Counted from the stretch's first letter, positions 27,005 to 34,496 are shown. The stretch is DNA of 64,000 bases from Halobacillus sp. A5 (GCF_024189315.1 NZ_JAIZEO010000003.1:62001-126000); one strand, 5' to 3'. Notes: generated by a model from the letters alone, not told the origin. Translations and numbers: made by a program.

Positions 27005-27246
27005 ACAGATAAACACAATGACTGGGAGTATTAAGGAATGGTTATTGTTCAGAGAACTGTCGGTCGGTGAAAGGCAGTAAATAAGATTCCCCAACTTACC
27101 CATGAGTGGTTAGGCTTCATAGGCCTTAACGGTTAACTTCCGTAATCAAGTTTAAAGTGGGTTCGTTGATCATTTATACACGAATCAAAAAGAGTGGTAC
27201 CACGTAGGTAAACCTATCGTCTCTTCATAGACGATAGGTTTTTTAT
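27005..27246 (+). promoter_or_regulatory. T-box riboswitch leader
   Basis: The T-box proper AGAGTGGTACCACG is at 27191-27204, followed by a perfect 12-bp terminator stem AACCTATCGTCT / AGACGATAGGTT with T6 (27211-27246). Upstream, TTCAGAGAACTG and CGGTCGGTGAAAGG match the AG bulge and distal loop of stem I. The probable specifier, aligned by the following ACCCATGAG, is CTT (27095-27097, Leu); this reading is uncertain. Uncharged tRNA should permit read-through into the methyltransferase gene, an unusual target. Confidence 0.85.
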
Positions 27247-27283
27247 TTTATCATTTCTTATTATTTAGGAGGGAAAGGTGCGT

Positions 27284-27985
27284 ATGTCGACAACAAACTG
27301 GCAACGTCAGGATGTAACACAACATTACCTTGAACAAGTGAGGGGAGCTATTCCTTTTGGTGTTGAACAGGCCAAGATCATGCTTCAAGTCATCAATCAT
27401 TTTACGTCTAGCCCGAAAAGAATAATGGATTTGGGGTGTGGGAACGGTTTTTTAGCTGAGGTTCTACTTAAATCTTATCCAGAAGCTTCTGCTGTGTTAT
27501 TAGATCATTCCAAACCCATGGTTGAAACTGCACGAAATGATATGAATGACTATAGAGATCGATGTGACATTGTTCATGCTGATTTCAGTCAGTCTATACA
27601 AAAATACGGAGGGAAAGGGTCTCTTGACTGCATTGTTTCCGGTTATGCGATTCACCATCTTCCCCATGAGAAGAAAAGAGAACTATATCAAGAAATTTAT
27701 GAGTTACTAGCACCTGGAGGGATTTTTATAAATATTGAACATACAGCATCGGCGACGCCGGAACTTGAAAAATTGCATGACGAACTTTTCGTGGATCACC
27801 TAGCTTCACATAACAAAAGAAACAGAAATGATGTTGCTCAGGAATACTACAACCGTTCAGACAAGGATGATAATATTCTTGAACGAGTTGATCTTCAGGT
27901 TGATTGGCTACGTGAAATTGGATTTAACCACGCAGATTGTTATTTCAAATGGATGGAACTTGCGGTTTTCGGTGGGACCAAATAG
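27284..27985 (+). CDS. Class I SAM-dependent methyltransferase under T-box control
   Basis: 233 residues. SAM motif I is MDLGCGNGFLAEVLL, motif II around VLLDHSKPMV, and later DCIVSGYAIHHL and LAPGGIFINIEH. The substrate is unknown. ATG at 27284 with AGGAGGG 10 nt upstream; a GTG at 27278 is an alternative. The T-box leader makes expression respond to an aminoacyl-tRNA, so the substrate may relate to amino acid or tRNA metabolism (inference). Confidence 0.85.
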   Translation: MSTTNWQRQDVTQHYLEQVRGAIPFGVEQAKIMLQVINHFTSSPKRIMDLGCGNGFLAEVLLKSYPEASAVLLDHSKPMVETARNDMNDYRDRCDIVHADFSQSIQKYGGKGSLDCIVSGYAIHHLPHEKKRELYQEIYELLAPGGIFINIEHTASATPELEKLHDELFVDHLASHNKRNRNDVAQEYYNRSDKDDNILERVDLQVDWLREIGFNHADCYFKWMELAVFGGTK

Positions 27986-28020
27986 TAGAAATTGGAGGAT
28001 TAATTGCAACTTTTTCTACA

Positions 28021-28072
28021 GATTATCTCGATCCTGAGTCTTCTAGTAAAGGCGGCATTTCTTTAGTTTGAG
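28021..28072 (+). repeat. Cassette repeat, A + short B
   Basis: TATCTCGATCCTGAGTCTTC (28024-28043), then GGCGGC (28051-28056) and ATTTCTTTAG. Preceded by a 35-bp gap after the methyltransferase. Confidence 0.7.
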
Positions 28073-28096
28073 GAAATAATATGGGAGGGAATTAAG

Positions 28097-28552
28097 TTGA
28101 TAAAGATTCAAAGCGATTATCATAAACGACCGATTCGGTTCATCGAGTTATGGGAAGACGGAGGCTGGTCCTTAAAAGTATATGGGATCTCCTATTTAAG
28201 TGATTACCCAAGTAACAAATTAATTGATACATCAAAGGAACTTGCTCGTGATACCCTTCCTTTCCCAGCAGTGACAAATAATCGATATGGTCTTGGATTT
28301 ATAGGTGTACATGAAGGTTCAGGTGCTAACTTTATTTTCGTTGACTGGTGGTCTAACGAAATCGAGCTTAAAATCCTTGCATTAGCCTTAGAAAAAGCAA
28401 AGGAACTGAATTTAGATAAAGTACTCTTAGTATGTCATTCAAGTAATACCGCATCGAAAAAAGTGATTATAAATAATGGGGGGATATGGGATAAAGATTT
28501 TGTAGACAAGCAGAAAAATACCTTAAACAGATTCTGGATTGAACTTAAATGA
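28097..28552 (+). CDS. Chimeric protein: N-terminal uncharacterised domain fused to a GNAT C-terminus
   Basis: 151 residues from TTG 28097 (GGGAGGG upstream). Residues about 8-88 (RPIRFIELWEDGGWSLKVYG ... ANFIFVDWWSNEIEL) look like a known stand-alone family of unknown function that normally continues differently. Residues about 90-151 (LEKAKELNLDKVLLVCHSSN ... VIINNGGIWD ... RFWIELK) are the C-terminal half of a GNAT, without acetyl-CoA motif A. The join suggests recombination within the array. Function doubtful. Confidence 0.6.
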   Translation: MIKIQSDYHKRPIRFIELWEDGGWSLKVYGISYLSDYPSNKLIDTSKELARDTLPFPAVTNNRYGLGFIGVHEGSGANFIFVDWWSNEIELKILALALEKAKELNLDKVLLVCHSSNTASKKVIINNGGIWDKDFVDKQKNTLNRFWIELK

Positions 28553-28582
28553 AACTTATTTAATGTCTATATTCTTAAGGTT

Positions 28583-28645
28583 TATCTTCAATTCGAGTTT
28601 TCAAGAATAGGGAGCTTTTGAGGAATACAAAAAGCGTTTGTAAAA
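28583..28645 (+). repeat. Cassette repeat, A + B
   Basis: TATCTTCAATTCGAGTTTTC (28583-28602), GGGAGC (28610-28615), TTTTGAGGAATACAAAAAGC. Confidence 0.75.
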
Positions 28646-28646
28646 A

Positions 28647-29159
28647 TTAAAAGATTGCTTTACTCTCATACCATTCAAACTCTATTTGAGATTCAGCAGA
28701 AGTGCGGCTACATAAAAAGAACATTGCGTTTGTTCCTGGTTCTATAATTAATCGACCGTCAACTCTAAAACCCAGTTCGGTCTTTTGGGGACTTAACGCT
28801 CTGGTACCTACAACTCTTCCTCCTGAAAATGAACCTGATACACTAGGGTTAAATAGAATTTCTCCTACAGGCTTATGATTGGAGGCAAGTTTCAGAACAC
28901 TCACGTCTGATGATCGACGTGGAATTCCAGGTGGGTCAGCATTAACAACAAAGTCTGCCTTCACTAGTTTAGTCGAGAAGTTTGTCAAAGCAAAAAAAGA
29001 GACATATAAATTCACATTAGATTCTAACGGATTTACAAGTTGAGCCCATGCATTTTTATTAGCGCTCGTCTCTAACACCCCAGAAGTTCCAGCAAACAAC
29101 CTTCCTTTACTACTTTGAAATGCAGGGTTTATGATATCTACTCTTGGCTTTAATTCCAT
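28647..29159 (-). CDS. DUF6143-like protein
   Basis: 170 residues, beta-rich, one domain (FAGTSGVLETSANKNAWAQL early; GSFSGGRVVGTRALSPQKTE centre; TNAMFFLCSRTSAESQIEFE end). Resembles the DUF6143 family of Bacillales; the family call is from memory. AGGAGGT lies 8 nt before the ATG. It is one of the few reversed genes of the array; the repeat at its 3' side still has plus orientation. Confidence 0.6.
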   Translation of the reverse strand: MELKPRVDIINPAFQSSKGRLFAGTSGVLETSANKNAWAQLVNPLESNVNLYVSFFALTNFSTKLVKADFVVNADPPGIPRRSSDVSVLKLASNHKPVGEILFNPSVSGSFSGGRVVGTRALSPQKTELGFRVDGRLIIEPGTNAMFFLCSRTSAESQIEFEWYESKAIF

Positions 29160-29267
29160 GTATGGTCTACCTCCTACTAAGTCTACTTTTTACAATATAT
29201 ATACTTCAGAATAGTCATTATGCTTTTAAACCAATTAATATTTTTCAGGGGTCTAAGCTGTATATAG

Positions 29268-29405
29268 AAAGGGAAGATAGATTACTACTATACTCGCCAT
29301 TTACATTGGCAGGAAAATACCGATATCCAGGGACTAAAATGGGCTGATTCTTTAATAGAACATCCCAAAACTAATATAGAGAGATTAGTGAGTGAGAATG
29401 TCTAA
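29268..29405 (+). pseudogene. Unidentified 3' gene fragment
   Basis: A 45-codon open stretch without start reads LHWQENTDIQGLKWADSLIE then HPKTNIERLVSENV and a stop. The composition is that of real protein, but the upstream part is frame-disrupted. Family not recognised. Confidence 0.4.
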
Positions 29406-29454
29406 ATGAGAATCTTCAGTGATTGCGAGCGTTAGTTGAAAAAACAACTCTAAA

Positions 29455-29520
29455 GTATCTCGGATTCGAGTCTTCACGGTAGTTCTAGAATAGTTAGTTA
29501 AATTTAGCTTTCAGCTATTA
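29455..29520 (+). repeat. Cassette repeat, A copy
   Basis: TATCTCGGATTCGAGTCTTC (29456-29475 region) and ACGGTAGTTC; no clear G block or hairpin follows. Confidence 0.65.
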
Positions 29521-29563
29521 AAAATATTGTGAGAATCTTAATCCAAACTTTAGGGGGATGTAA

Positions 29564-29746
29564 GTGTCAAAAAGATTAAAGAAATCATCGACAGATAAGG
29601 CTCTATATGGAGTTTGTGGAGGGATAGCTGAGTTTTTTGGAATATCTTCTTTTGTCGCGAGGTTAATATTCTTCTTTACTGCATCAGTTTCATTTTGGGT
29701 ATATGTATTTCTAGTCTGGACTTTAAAAGAGAAACAATTAATATAA
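29564..29746 (+). CDS. PspC-domain small membrane protein
   Basis: 60 residues from GTG 29564 with TAGGGGGATG upstream. The PspC core is clear: DKALYGVCGGIAEFFGIS then VARLIFFF and a second hydrophobic segment. PspC proteins are membrane-associated stress-response factors; short stand-alone forms are common in Firmicutes. Single-gene cassette. Confidence 0.85.
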   Translation: MSKRLKKSSTDKALYGVCGGIAEFFGISSFVARLIFFFTASVSFWVYVFLVWTLKEKQLI

Positions 29747-29793
29747 ATCGGATGACAATATTGAAATGAACGGCTCTGGTAAAGTTTAATGTT

Positions 29794-29870
29794 AGATAGC
29801 TCGAAATCAAGTCTTCACGTAAAGGGGACGATTGCTTAACAAGAGTAATCGTCTTTTTCTTAGCATTTGG
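29794..29870 (+). repeat. Cassette repeat, A + B
   Basis: CTCGAAATCAAG (29800-29811), TCTTCACG, GGGGAC (29824-29829), GATTGCTTAACAAGAGTAAT then CGTCTTTTTC. The hairpin ends in a T tract and should terminate transcription. Confidence 0.85.
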
Positions 29871-29970
29871 ATAGTTTTTAGAGCCAGAGCAACCATTTAT
29901 GAAGATATGTAATTGAAAATTATAAAAAAATATCTCAAAATGTAAAATATACTATATTAGGAGGGTAGAA

Positions 29971-30204
29971 ATGGCTGAGAAATTCGATAGAATAGCCTCG
30001 TATGTAATAATTCCTTTAATAGTATTAATTTTTATCATTAACTCTTATGTTTTTAAAAGCAACAGTATCACTTTTATTCTTGTCATCATCGGTTTGATTA
30101 CTGTCTCTATTCTAAATTTAATGATGTACAGAAGAAAAGAATATAAATCAGGCATCTTTACTTCTGTTATAATAGTAGCGCTAATTATCTGGTTCTCTCT
30201 TTAA
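29971..30204 (+). CDS. 77-residue membrane protein, paralogue of the gene at 59382
   Basis: Two or three membrane segments (about 10-27, 32-50, 59-76) with a KEYKSG turn. The same length, the same ASY(V/I)I(I/L)PL start and the same MMY-KKYK(S/T)G segment occur in the minus-strand protein at 59382-59615. TAGGAGGG precedes the ATG. No family recognised. Confidence 0.7.
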   Translation: MAEKFDRIASYVIIPLIVLIFIINSYVFKSNSITFILVIIGLITVSILNLMMYRRKEYKSGIFTSVIIVALIIWFSL

Positions 30205-30252
30205 AGGATTAAGAGGAACTTCCATAGAACAGGAAGTTCATTATTAGTAATA

Positions 30253-30325
30253 TATCTTGAATTCAAGTCTTCCGCTATTTGGGGCGATTCCTTAATATAA
30301 AAGAATTGTGTTTTGTACCTAAGTT
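30253..30325 (+). repeat. Cassette repeat, A + B
   Basis: TATCTTGAATTCAAGTCTTC (30253-30272), TTTGGGGC (ending 30285), then GATTCCTTAATATAAAAG, where the duplicated 531-bp unit begins (30286). Confidence 0.85.
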
Positions 30326-30816
30326 ATCAAATAAATAAGAATTTGAAGCAGGAGGAGGGATTTTTTGAAAAGAAAGACAGTGGCACAAATATTAGTTTTT
30401 ATTATAGGTGGTTTACTATTTACTTTTTCTATTGAACTCCCTGTATTGGGGTTTAAGAAAATAGAGTTTGTGGAGGAAACTTCAACACATCAAGTAATTA
30501 ATTACAACTGGTATGGGAAGGAAATAAGTGAGCAACCCTTTAAAGGTGAACCTAAAGAAGCCCTTAACCTATTTCAAAAGCAATATAGAATTCAAAAAAT
30601 TCAAGTGGTCATAGTTGTTTTTGCACTTTTGACTTTGGCGCTATGGTGGAGTAAGGAGAAAAAACGTTATATATATGGTTGTGCCTTTATATTTTTCCTT
30701 TTAGTTGTTATTGATATTATGATGGTAAACAAGTTTAGTTAGAGTACGTATTGAAGTGAAAAATAAACAAGGAATTCTGAATACATCTCGATATCGAGTC
30801 TTAATGAAGCTGGGGC
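30286..30816 (+). repeat. 531-bp duplicated cassette, copy 2
   Basis: Same length as 19531-20061 with no indel. The left flank (TTTGGGGC) and right flank (AAGTGTTTAATAAGAG) differ from copy 1, so the homology is bounded by the G block at each end. Confidence 0.9.
30365..30742 (+). CDS. Three-span membrane protein (duplicated cassette gene, copy 2)
   Basis: 125 residues, TTG start with GGAGGAGGGA upstream. Five residue differences from the product at 19610, all conservative or in loops, suggesting that both copies are or were functional. Membrane segments as in copy 1. No family recognised. Confidence 0.75.
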   Translation: MKRKTVAQILVFIIGGLLFTFSIELPVLGFKKIEFVEETSTHQVINYNWYGKEISEQPFKGEPKEALNLFQKQYRIQKIQVVIVVFALLTLALWWSKEKKRYIYGCAFIFFLLVVIDIMMVNKFS

Positions 30817-30852
30817 AAGTGTTTAATAAGAGTAGTCTTTTTTTTTACTAAC
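30784..30852 (+). repeat. Cassette repeat, A + B
   Basis: ATCTCGATATCGAGTCTT (30785-30802), GGGGC (30812-30816), AAGTGTTTAATAAGAGTAGT and a T9 run. The A part is identical to the copy at 20030. Confidence 0.8.
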
Positions 30853-30887
30853 TGTCAAAATAGATGAATAACTAAGGAGGTGAATAT

Positions 30888-31229
30888 ATGAAGAAAGTTA
30901 TTTTTTTATTAGCGTTGACTAGTTTTTTATTAATCGGATGTTCAGAAGAGGAAACTAACGCTAATAAAAAGTATGCCAATCTGTTGTCTACTGATGAAGG
31001 TAGCTATGCTTTGTATATAGTTGCTGAGCCGATGGATGAAATTACAAATGAACTACTCCAAAATAAAGGGATACATAATGTGAAAAGTTGGGTACAAGAG
31101 ACATCACTAGAAAATGCAAGATTAAATGAAGTCAAAGAAATGCCTGCGTTTATGGTCTTTGATACAAAAAGTAAGGTTTATGAAACTAATAGCAGGCAGG
31201 AGCTATTCGAATTTTTGCAGGAAAATTAA
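30888..31229 (+). CDS. Small lipoprotein
   Basis: 113 residues. Signal peptide MKKVIFLLALTSFLLIGC with lipobox LIGC (Cys18), then a hydrophilic domain (YALYIVAEPMDEI, MPAFMVFDTKS, RQELFEFLQEN) with a thioredoxin-like strand pattern but no CxxC. AAGGAGGTG precedes the ATG. Membrane-anchored, function unknown. Confidence 0.75.
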   Translation: MKKVIFLLALTSFLLIGCSEEETNANKKYANLLSTDEGSYALYIVAEPMDEITNELLQNKGIHNVKSWVQETSLENARLNEVKEMPAFMVFDTKSKVYETNSRQELFEFLQEN

Positions 31230-31290
31230 ACAACATATTTTAGATGATTTTTTACGCTAACAGATTCGTTAGTAATAAAATTACTTCCAA

Positions 31291-31355
31291 ATATCTCGAT
31301 ACCGAGTCTTCAAGATTTTTGGGCGAATCTGAAACAATCGGATTTGTCCCCTTTA
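31291..31355 (+). repeat. Cassette repeat, A + B variant
   Basis: TATCTCGATACCGAGTCTTC (31292-31311), then GGGC GAATC tgaaacaatc GGATTTGTCCC (31321-31350), a hairpin related to the one at 34339. Confidence 0.8.
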
Positions 31356-31492
31356 ATAATGGTTGGGGCAGGATTATGCAATAGAGGGTGTTATTAAGGT
31401 GGATATTTCTTAATCGTAAAGTTCTAACAGGTGAAACAGGACTTCTTGTCGAAACTTAAACATATGACATTCACTAAATTGGAGGGTATACG

Positions 31493-32062
31493 ATGGCAGA
31501 AGTTTTGTTGTTACACCATGTGTTAGGTCGAACAAAGGGGATTGAAGCAATCGCCGATCAACTTAGAGGTGCAGGGCATAAGGTTCACGTGCCAGATTTA
31601 TTTTACGGCCACATATTTTCCTCGCTGGAGGAAGGCTTGGTATTTGTTAAGGAAATCGGGTTTAAAGAAGTGAGGGCACGCGGCGTTCGGGCAGCCAGCG
31701 AGCTTTCACGTGATATCGTCTATGCGGGTTTTTCACTCGGTGTACCAGCAGCACAGCAGCTCGCTCAAACTCGTAAAGACGCCAGAGGCGCACTGTTTTT
31801 TCATGCCTGCCTCCCGACCTCGGCCTTCGAATCTCAGTGGCCGGCAGACTTGCCCGTGCAAATCCACGCCATGAGTGCAGATCCTTTTTTCGTTGAAGAC
31901 GGCGACATCGACGCTGCCCGTGAGCTTGTTGCGTCGGCCAATCAGGCTGAACTTTTTCTGTACGAAGGCAAGGAACATCTTTTCACCGATAGCAGTTTAC
32001 CGACTTACGATGCTGACGCGACGAAACTTGTGATTAAGCGGGTGCTCGACTTTCTCGCATAG
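31493..32062 (+). CDS. Dienelactone hydrolase-like alpha/beta hydrolase
   Basis: 189 residues. The fold and triad fit DLH: nucleophile S81 in GFSLGV, acid D130 in SADPFF and H162 in GKEHLF; classical DLH has Cys as nucleophile. The gene is clearly richer in G/C than its neighbours, with runs such as GCGCGGCGTTCGGGCAGCC, pointing to recent acquisition from a high-GC donor. TTGGAGGG precedes the ATG. Substrate unknown. Confidence 0.82.
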   Translation: MAEVLLLHHVLGRTKGIEAIADQLRGAGHKVHVPDLFYGHIFSSLEEGLVFVKEIGFKEVRARGVRAASELSRDIVYAGFSLGVPAAQQLAQTRKDARGALFFHACLPTSAFESQWPADLPVQIHAMSADPFFVEDGDIDAARELVASANQAELFLYEGKEHLFTDSSLPTYDADATKLVIKRVLDFLA

Positions 32063-32167
32063 TGTAAATAAAAAAAATCTCAGAAGAGCATAGAAGTCAA
32101 TGTAGGGGAAGCATCTTACGATAAGAAAGATTTTCTTGCTTCTTACAATGGCTTGCAAGTGCCTGAA

Positions 32168-32204
32168 AGGGAGCAAACCTGCAGCAAAAGGGTTTGCTCC
32201 TTTA
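32168..32204 (+). terminator. B-type hairpin/terminator after the hydrolase gene
   Basis: GGGAGCAAACC (32169-32179) pairs with GGTTTGCTCC (32191-32200), then TTTAAC. Same G block as the array repeats. Confidence 0.7.
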
Positions 32205-32230
32205 ACTTATTTTTAGGGAAGGTCTAAGCA

Positions 32231-32353
32231 ATGAAAGGCAGCAAGAGAGGTATTAGTAAAAATGAAGAGAAAGCTGGGTGGATTTTCGTAGCTATCTAAG
32301 TTTTCCTGTTGCTTCTGTCATTAGAGATTTTCTTAAAAGCTGAAAAGATTTAG
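32231..32353 (+). pseudogene. Small membrane protein gene with one in-frame TAA
   Basis: A 41-codon frame with AGGGAAGG upstream of its ATG. It reads MKGSKRGISKNEEKAGWIFV-AI, TAA (32297), then VFLLLLSLEIFLKAEKI and TAG. The stop falls inside the single membrane segment; removing it restores a typical basic-start, one-span protein. Confidence 0.5.
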
Positions 32354-32357
32354 TTAA

Positions 32358-32440
32358 GTTTGTCTCGTATTCAAGTTTTCCATAGTTAGATTCTTAAAAA
32401 AGAGTTGTCCTTTTCTTTATATAATCCATACGTACTCAGA
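32358..32440 (+). repeat. Cassette repeat, A copy
   Basis: CTCGTATTCAAG (32364-32375), then TTTTCCATAGTTAG; the B part is degenerate (GATTCTTAAAAAAGAGTTG). Confidence 0.65.
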
Positions 32441-32536
32441 GGTTTCCTTCAGAAGGGACTTTTTTACCGGGAAGTATATATAAAAGTATAAAACAGCCCA
32501 TTTTGTTTAAAATAGTTCAAAAAAGGGTGTGGTCTG

Positions 32537-32989
32537 ATGTGGCTTATTATTGTTCTAGGTTTTATTTTTCCTTGGGTGTTTGGCATATACCTGTATAAGA
32601 AAGCCCCAAAGATTTTTTACACCAATGCACCTATTACAGCCCTGATTGCTGTTGTATGCAATCAACTTGGCATCCATTTCGGTTTATGGAAGGTTCATCA
32701 TATGCCCAAAGTGGTCCTGTTAGACTCAATCTTTCTCGATTTAGGAATTTTCACTATCGTAGGGGCGTGGTTCACATATTTATTGCATTACAAACAAGTC
32801 AAGCCATTCCGGCTACTATCTTTTTTTATAATAGGAATGACTTCCTTAGAATACATCATGCTTGTCACGGAACAATTATCATATCACAGTTCTTGGAACA
32901 TTTTTTATACCTTTTTAATGTATATAGGAGGATTTACCACGCTATATTTTATTACCGAAAAATTAGTTAAGCTAAAGGTTTACCCTTAA
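32537..32989 (+). CDS. CBO0543-family membrane protein
   Basis: 150 residues with four or five membrane segments. The pattern WLIIVLGFIFPWVFGIYLYK, an N-Q-LGIHFGLW turn and IFLDLGIFTIVGAW resembles the CBO0543 family of clostridial and bacillar membrane proteins. AAAAGGGTGTGG upstream of the ATG. Function unknown. Confidence 0.65.
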   Translation: MWLIIVLGFIFPWVFGIYLYKKAPKIFYTNAPITALIAVVCNQLGIHFGLWKVHHMPKVVLLDSIFLDLGIFTIVGAWFTYLLHYKQVKPFRLLSFFIIGMTSLEYIMLVTEQLSYHSSWNIFYTFLMYIGGFTTLYFITEKLVKLKVYP

Positions 32990-33173
32990 TACCTTTCGTA
33001 AATGGCTGTCATCTTCCCCAATGGGGACAGGTGATTTTTTCTAAAAAGGCCCCTTTTGAGGTCTTTAATATTTTCAGAATCAGTTTGACAGTGGGAACTG
33101 AGGTCGAAGTGATAGAGCGGAATGATAATACTGAAACATTTAACCTAAGCAAGTAATAAGTGAATATTAATAA

Positions 33174-33262
33174 TGGGGGAGTCAGTTCAATATAGACTCG
33201 ATAATATCTTGATTTCGAGGTTTCAACAAATGGGGGCATTTCTTAAAAAAGGAATGCTCTTT
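33174..33262 (+). repeat. Two cassette repeats enclosing a gene-less mini-unit
   Basis: GGGGGA (33175-33180) plus GTCAGTTCAATATAGACTC (B); then TATCTTGATTTCGAG (33205-33219), GGGGGC (33232-33237), ATTTCTTAAAAAAGGAAT and GCTCTTTT (B). The unit between the two G blocks is only about 57 bp and has no gene. Confidence 0.75.
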
Positions 33263-33470
33263 TCGTATCCAATTAAAAGGAAGTAAAGTAATTATTATAT
33301 TAAAGATGGTATAGGTGTTGAAAGCTTTAGTACGATATATGCTAAAATATTAAAAAAGGTAAACTTTGGTGGCCAACCACTGCAATAAGACTTATAACGA
33401 AATTAGGTTCTTGATATAACCCGTCAAGGAAATATTATAAAACAGTACTTTAATAAAGGAGTTGTATAAA

Positions 33471-34139
33471 ATGGATGAAATAAAAGATACAGAAATAAAA
33501 CGCTCCTCAAAAGCAGAAAACATTCTAGCTCAGATCAATAGTAAAACTAAGCTAGGCGACTTACGAAAAATCGCGAAGGACATTAAAAAAGATCACGAAC
33601 TAGCTATGGAACTTTGGTCAACCGAAGAGTTTTTACCCAGACTATTAGCAATCTTAATTATGGACAAAACACTTCTTTCACAAGATGTGCTAAATAAGCT
33701 TGATAAGGATATGCAGACTCACTCTTTTGATGAGCGAAATAACTTAATGGATTGGTTAATGGCTAATCAGCTCACCAAAGATAAGAAGAAAATTGCATTG
33801 ATGGAGTCATGGGGAAATAGTCCTTCTGCTCTTCAAAGGCGAGCTTTCTGGTATTATCAAGGGCGATTGAGATGGACTGGACAAACACCGCCTGATAACA
33901 CCGCAGACTTGCTATCTGCATTAGAAGCTAATATTAAGCAGGAAGAACCCGAAGTTCAATGGGCTATGAATTTCACCGCAGGCTGGATAGGCGTTTATGA
34001 TGAAAAGAATCGTGCACGTTGTATAAAACTTGGTGAGAAAACGGGTCTTTACAAAGAAGAAGTAGTAGCAAAAGGATGTACTCCCAGCTATTTGCCGGAA
34101 TTCATTACAATTGAAGTTAACAAACGACATAATAATTAG
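33471..34139 (+). CDS. DNA alkylation repair (AlkD-like HEAT-repeat) protein
   Basis: 222 residues, all helical. AKDIKKDHELAMELWSTEEF, MDWLMANQLTKDK, ALQRRAFWYYQGRLRW and EVQWAMNFTAGWIGVYDEKN match AlkD/AlkC-type HEAT proteins, which bind alkylated DNA and excise bulky or cationic lesions. ATG at 33471, with AAAGGAG 9 nt upstream. The last plus-strand gene of the array. Confidence 0.82.
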   Translation: MDEIKDTEIKRSSKAENILAQINSKTKLGDLRKIAKDIKKDHELAMELWSTEEFLPRLLAILIMDKTLLSQDVLNKLDKDMQTHSFDERNNLMDWLMANQLTKDKKKIALMESWGNSPSALQRRAFWYYQGRLRWTGQTPPDNTADLLSALEANIKQEEPEVQWAMNFTAGWIGVYDEKNRARCIKLGEKTGLYKEEVVAKGCTPSYLPEFITIEVNKRHNN

Positions 34140-34337
34140 TTACCTCTGAAAAATTTATTAGGGTTTAATGCAAAAAATAAAGGAATTCAAAGCCTCACAA
34201 TAAAATTGTAACAGGCTTGGACCGAGGCAGCTAGTTAATGAAATAAGAACAACTTTTCAGCTGCGAAATACAACGATACTACGTAATTCAATAATATCTA
34301 TTTGTACTAACTTTGTGAAACAATATACTTAAAGTAA

Positions 34338-34378
34338 AGAGGGCGAATCTGGAACAAAAGGATTTGCCCTCTTTTTTA
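34338..34378 (+). repeat. Rightmost cassette repeat: B hairpin acting as terminator
   Basis: GAGGGCGAATC (34339-34349) pairs with GGATTTGCCCTC (34360-34371), followed by T6; a C-like TTTCGAGATAATAC follows at 34381. Related in sequence to the hairpin at 31321. Confidence 0.75.
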
Positions 34379-34457
34379 GTTTCGAGATAATACAGCTAAA
34401 AGGGATAAGGCGAGAGAAATGAAGATTTACAGCGTTAAGGAATATTCAATATTAATA

Positions 34458-34496
34458 AGCCTGATTTTTTAAGTGAAAGAAATCAGGCTTTTTTTA
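34458..34496 (+). terminator. Rho-independent terminator
   Basis: AGCCTGATTTTTT, a short loop, AAATCAGGCT and T7. It closes the array side and would block transcription entering the reversed pseudogene. Confidence 0.7.

Noticed and set aside
29144-29347. 67-residue plus-strand gene overlapping the DUF6143-like start
   Set aside because: It begins inside the reversed gene, has no ribosome site and its C-terminal part conflicts with the better protein-like frame at 29268-29405.
14160-34380. Classical chromosomal integron
   Set aside because: No integron integrase gene is visible, and the attC core sequences RYYYAAC / GTTRRRY are not found in consistent positions; only the geometry is similar. 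The claim was kept as 'cassette-like'.
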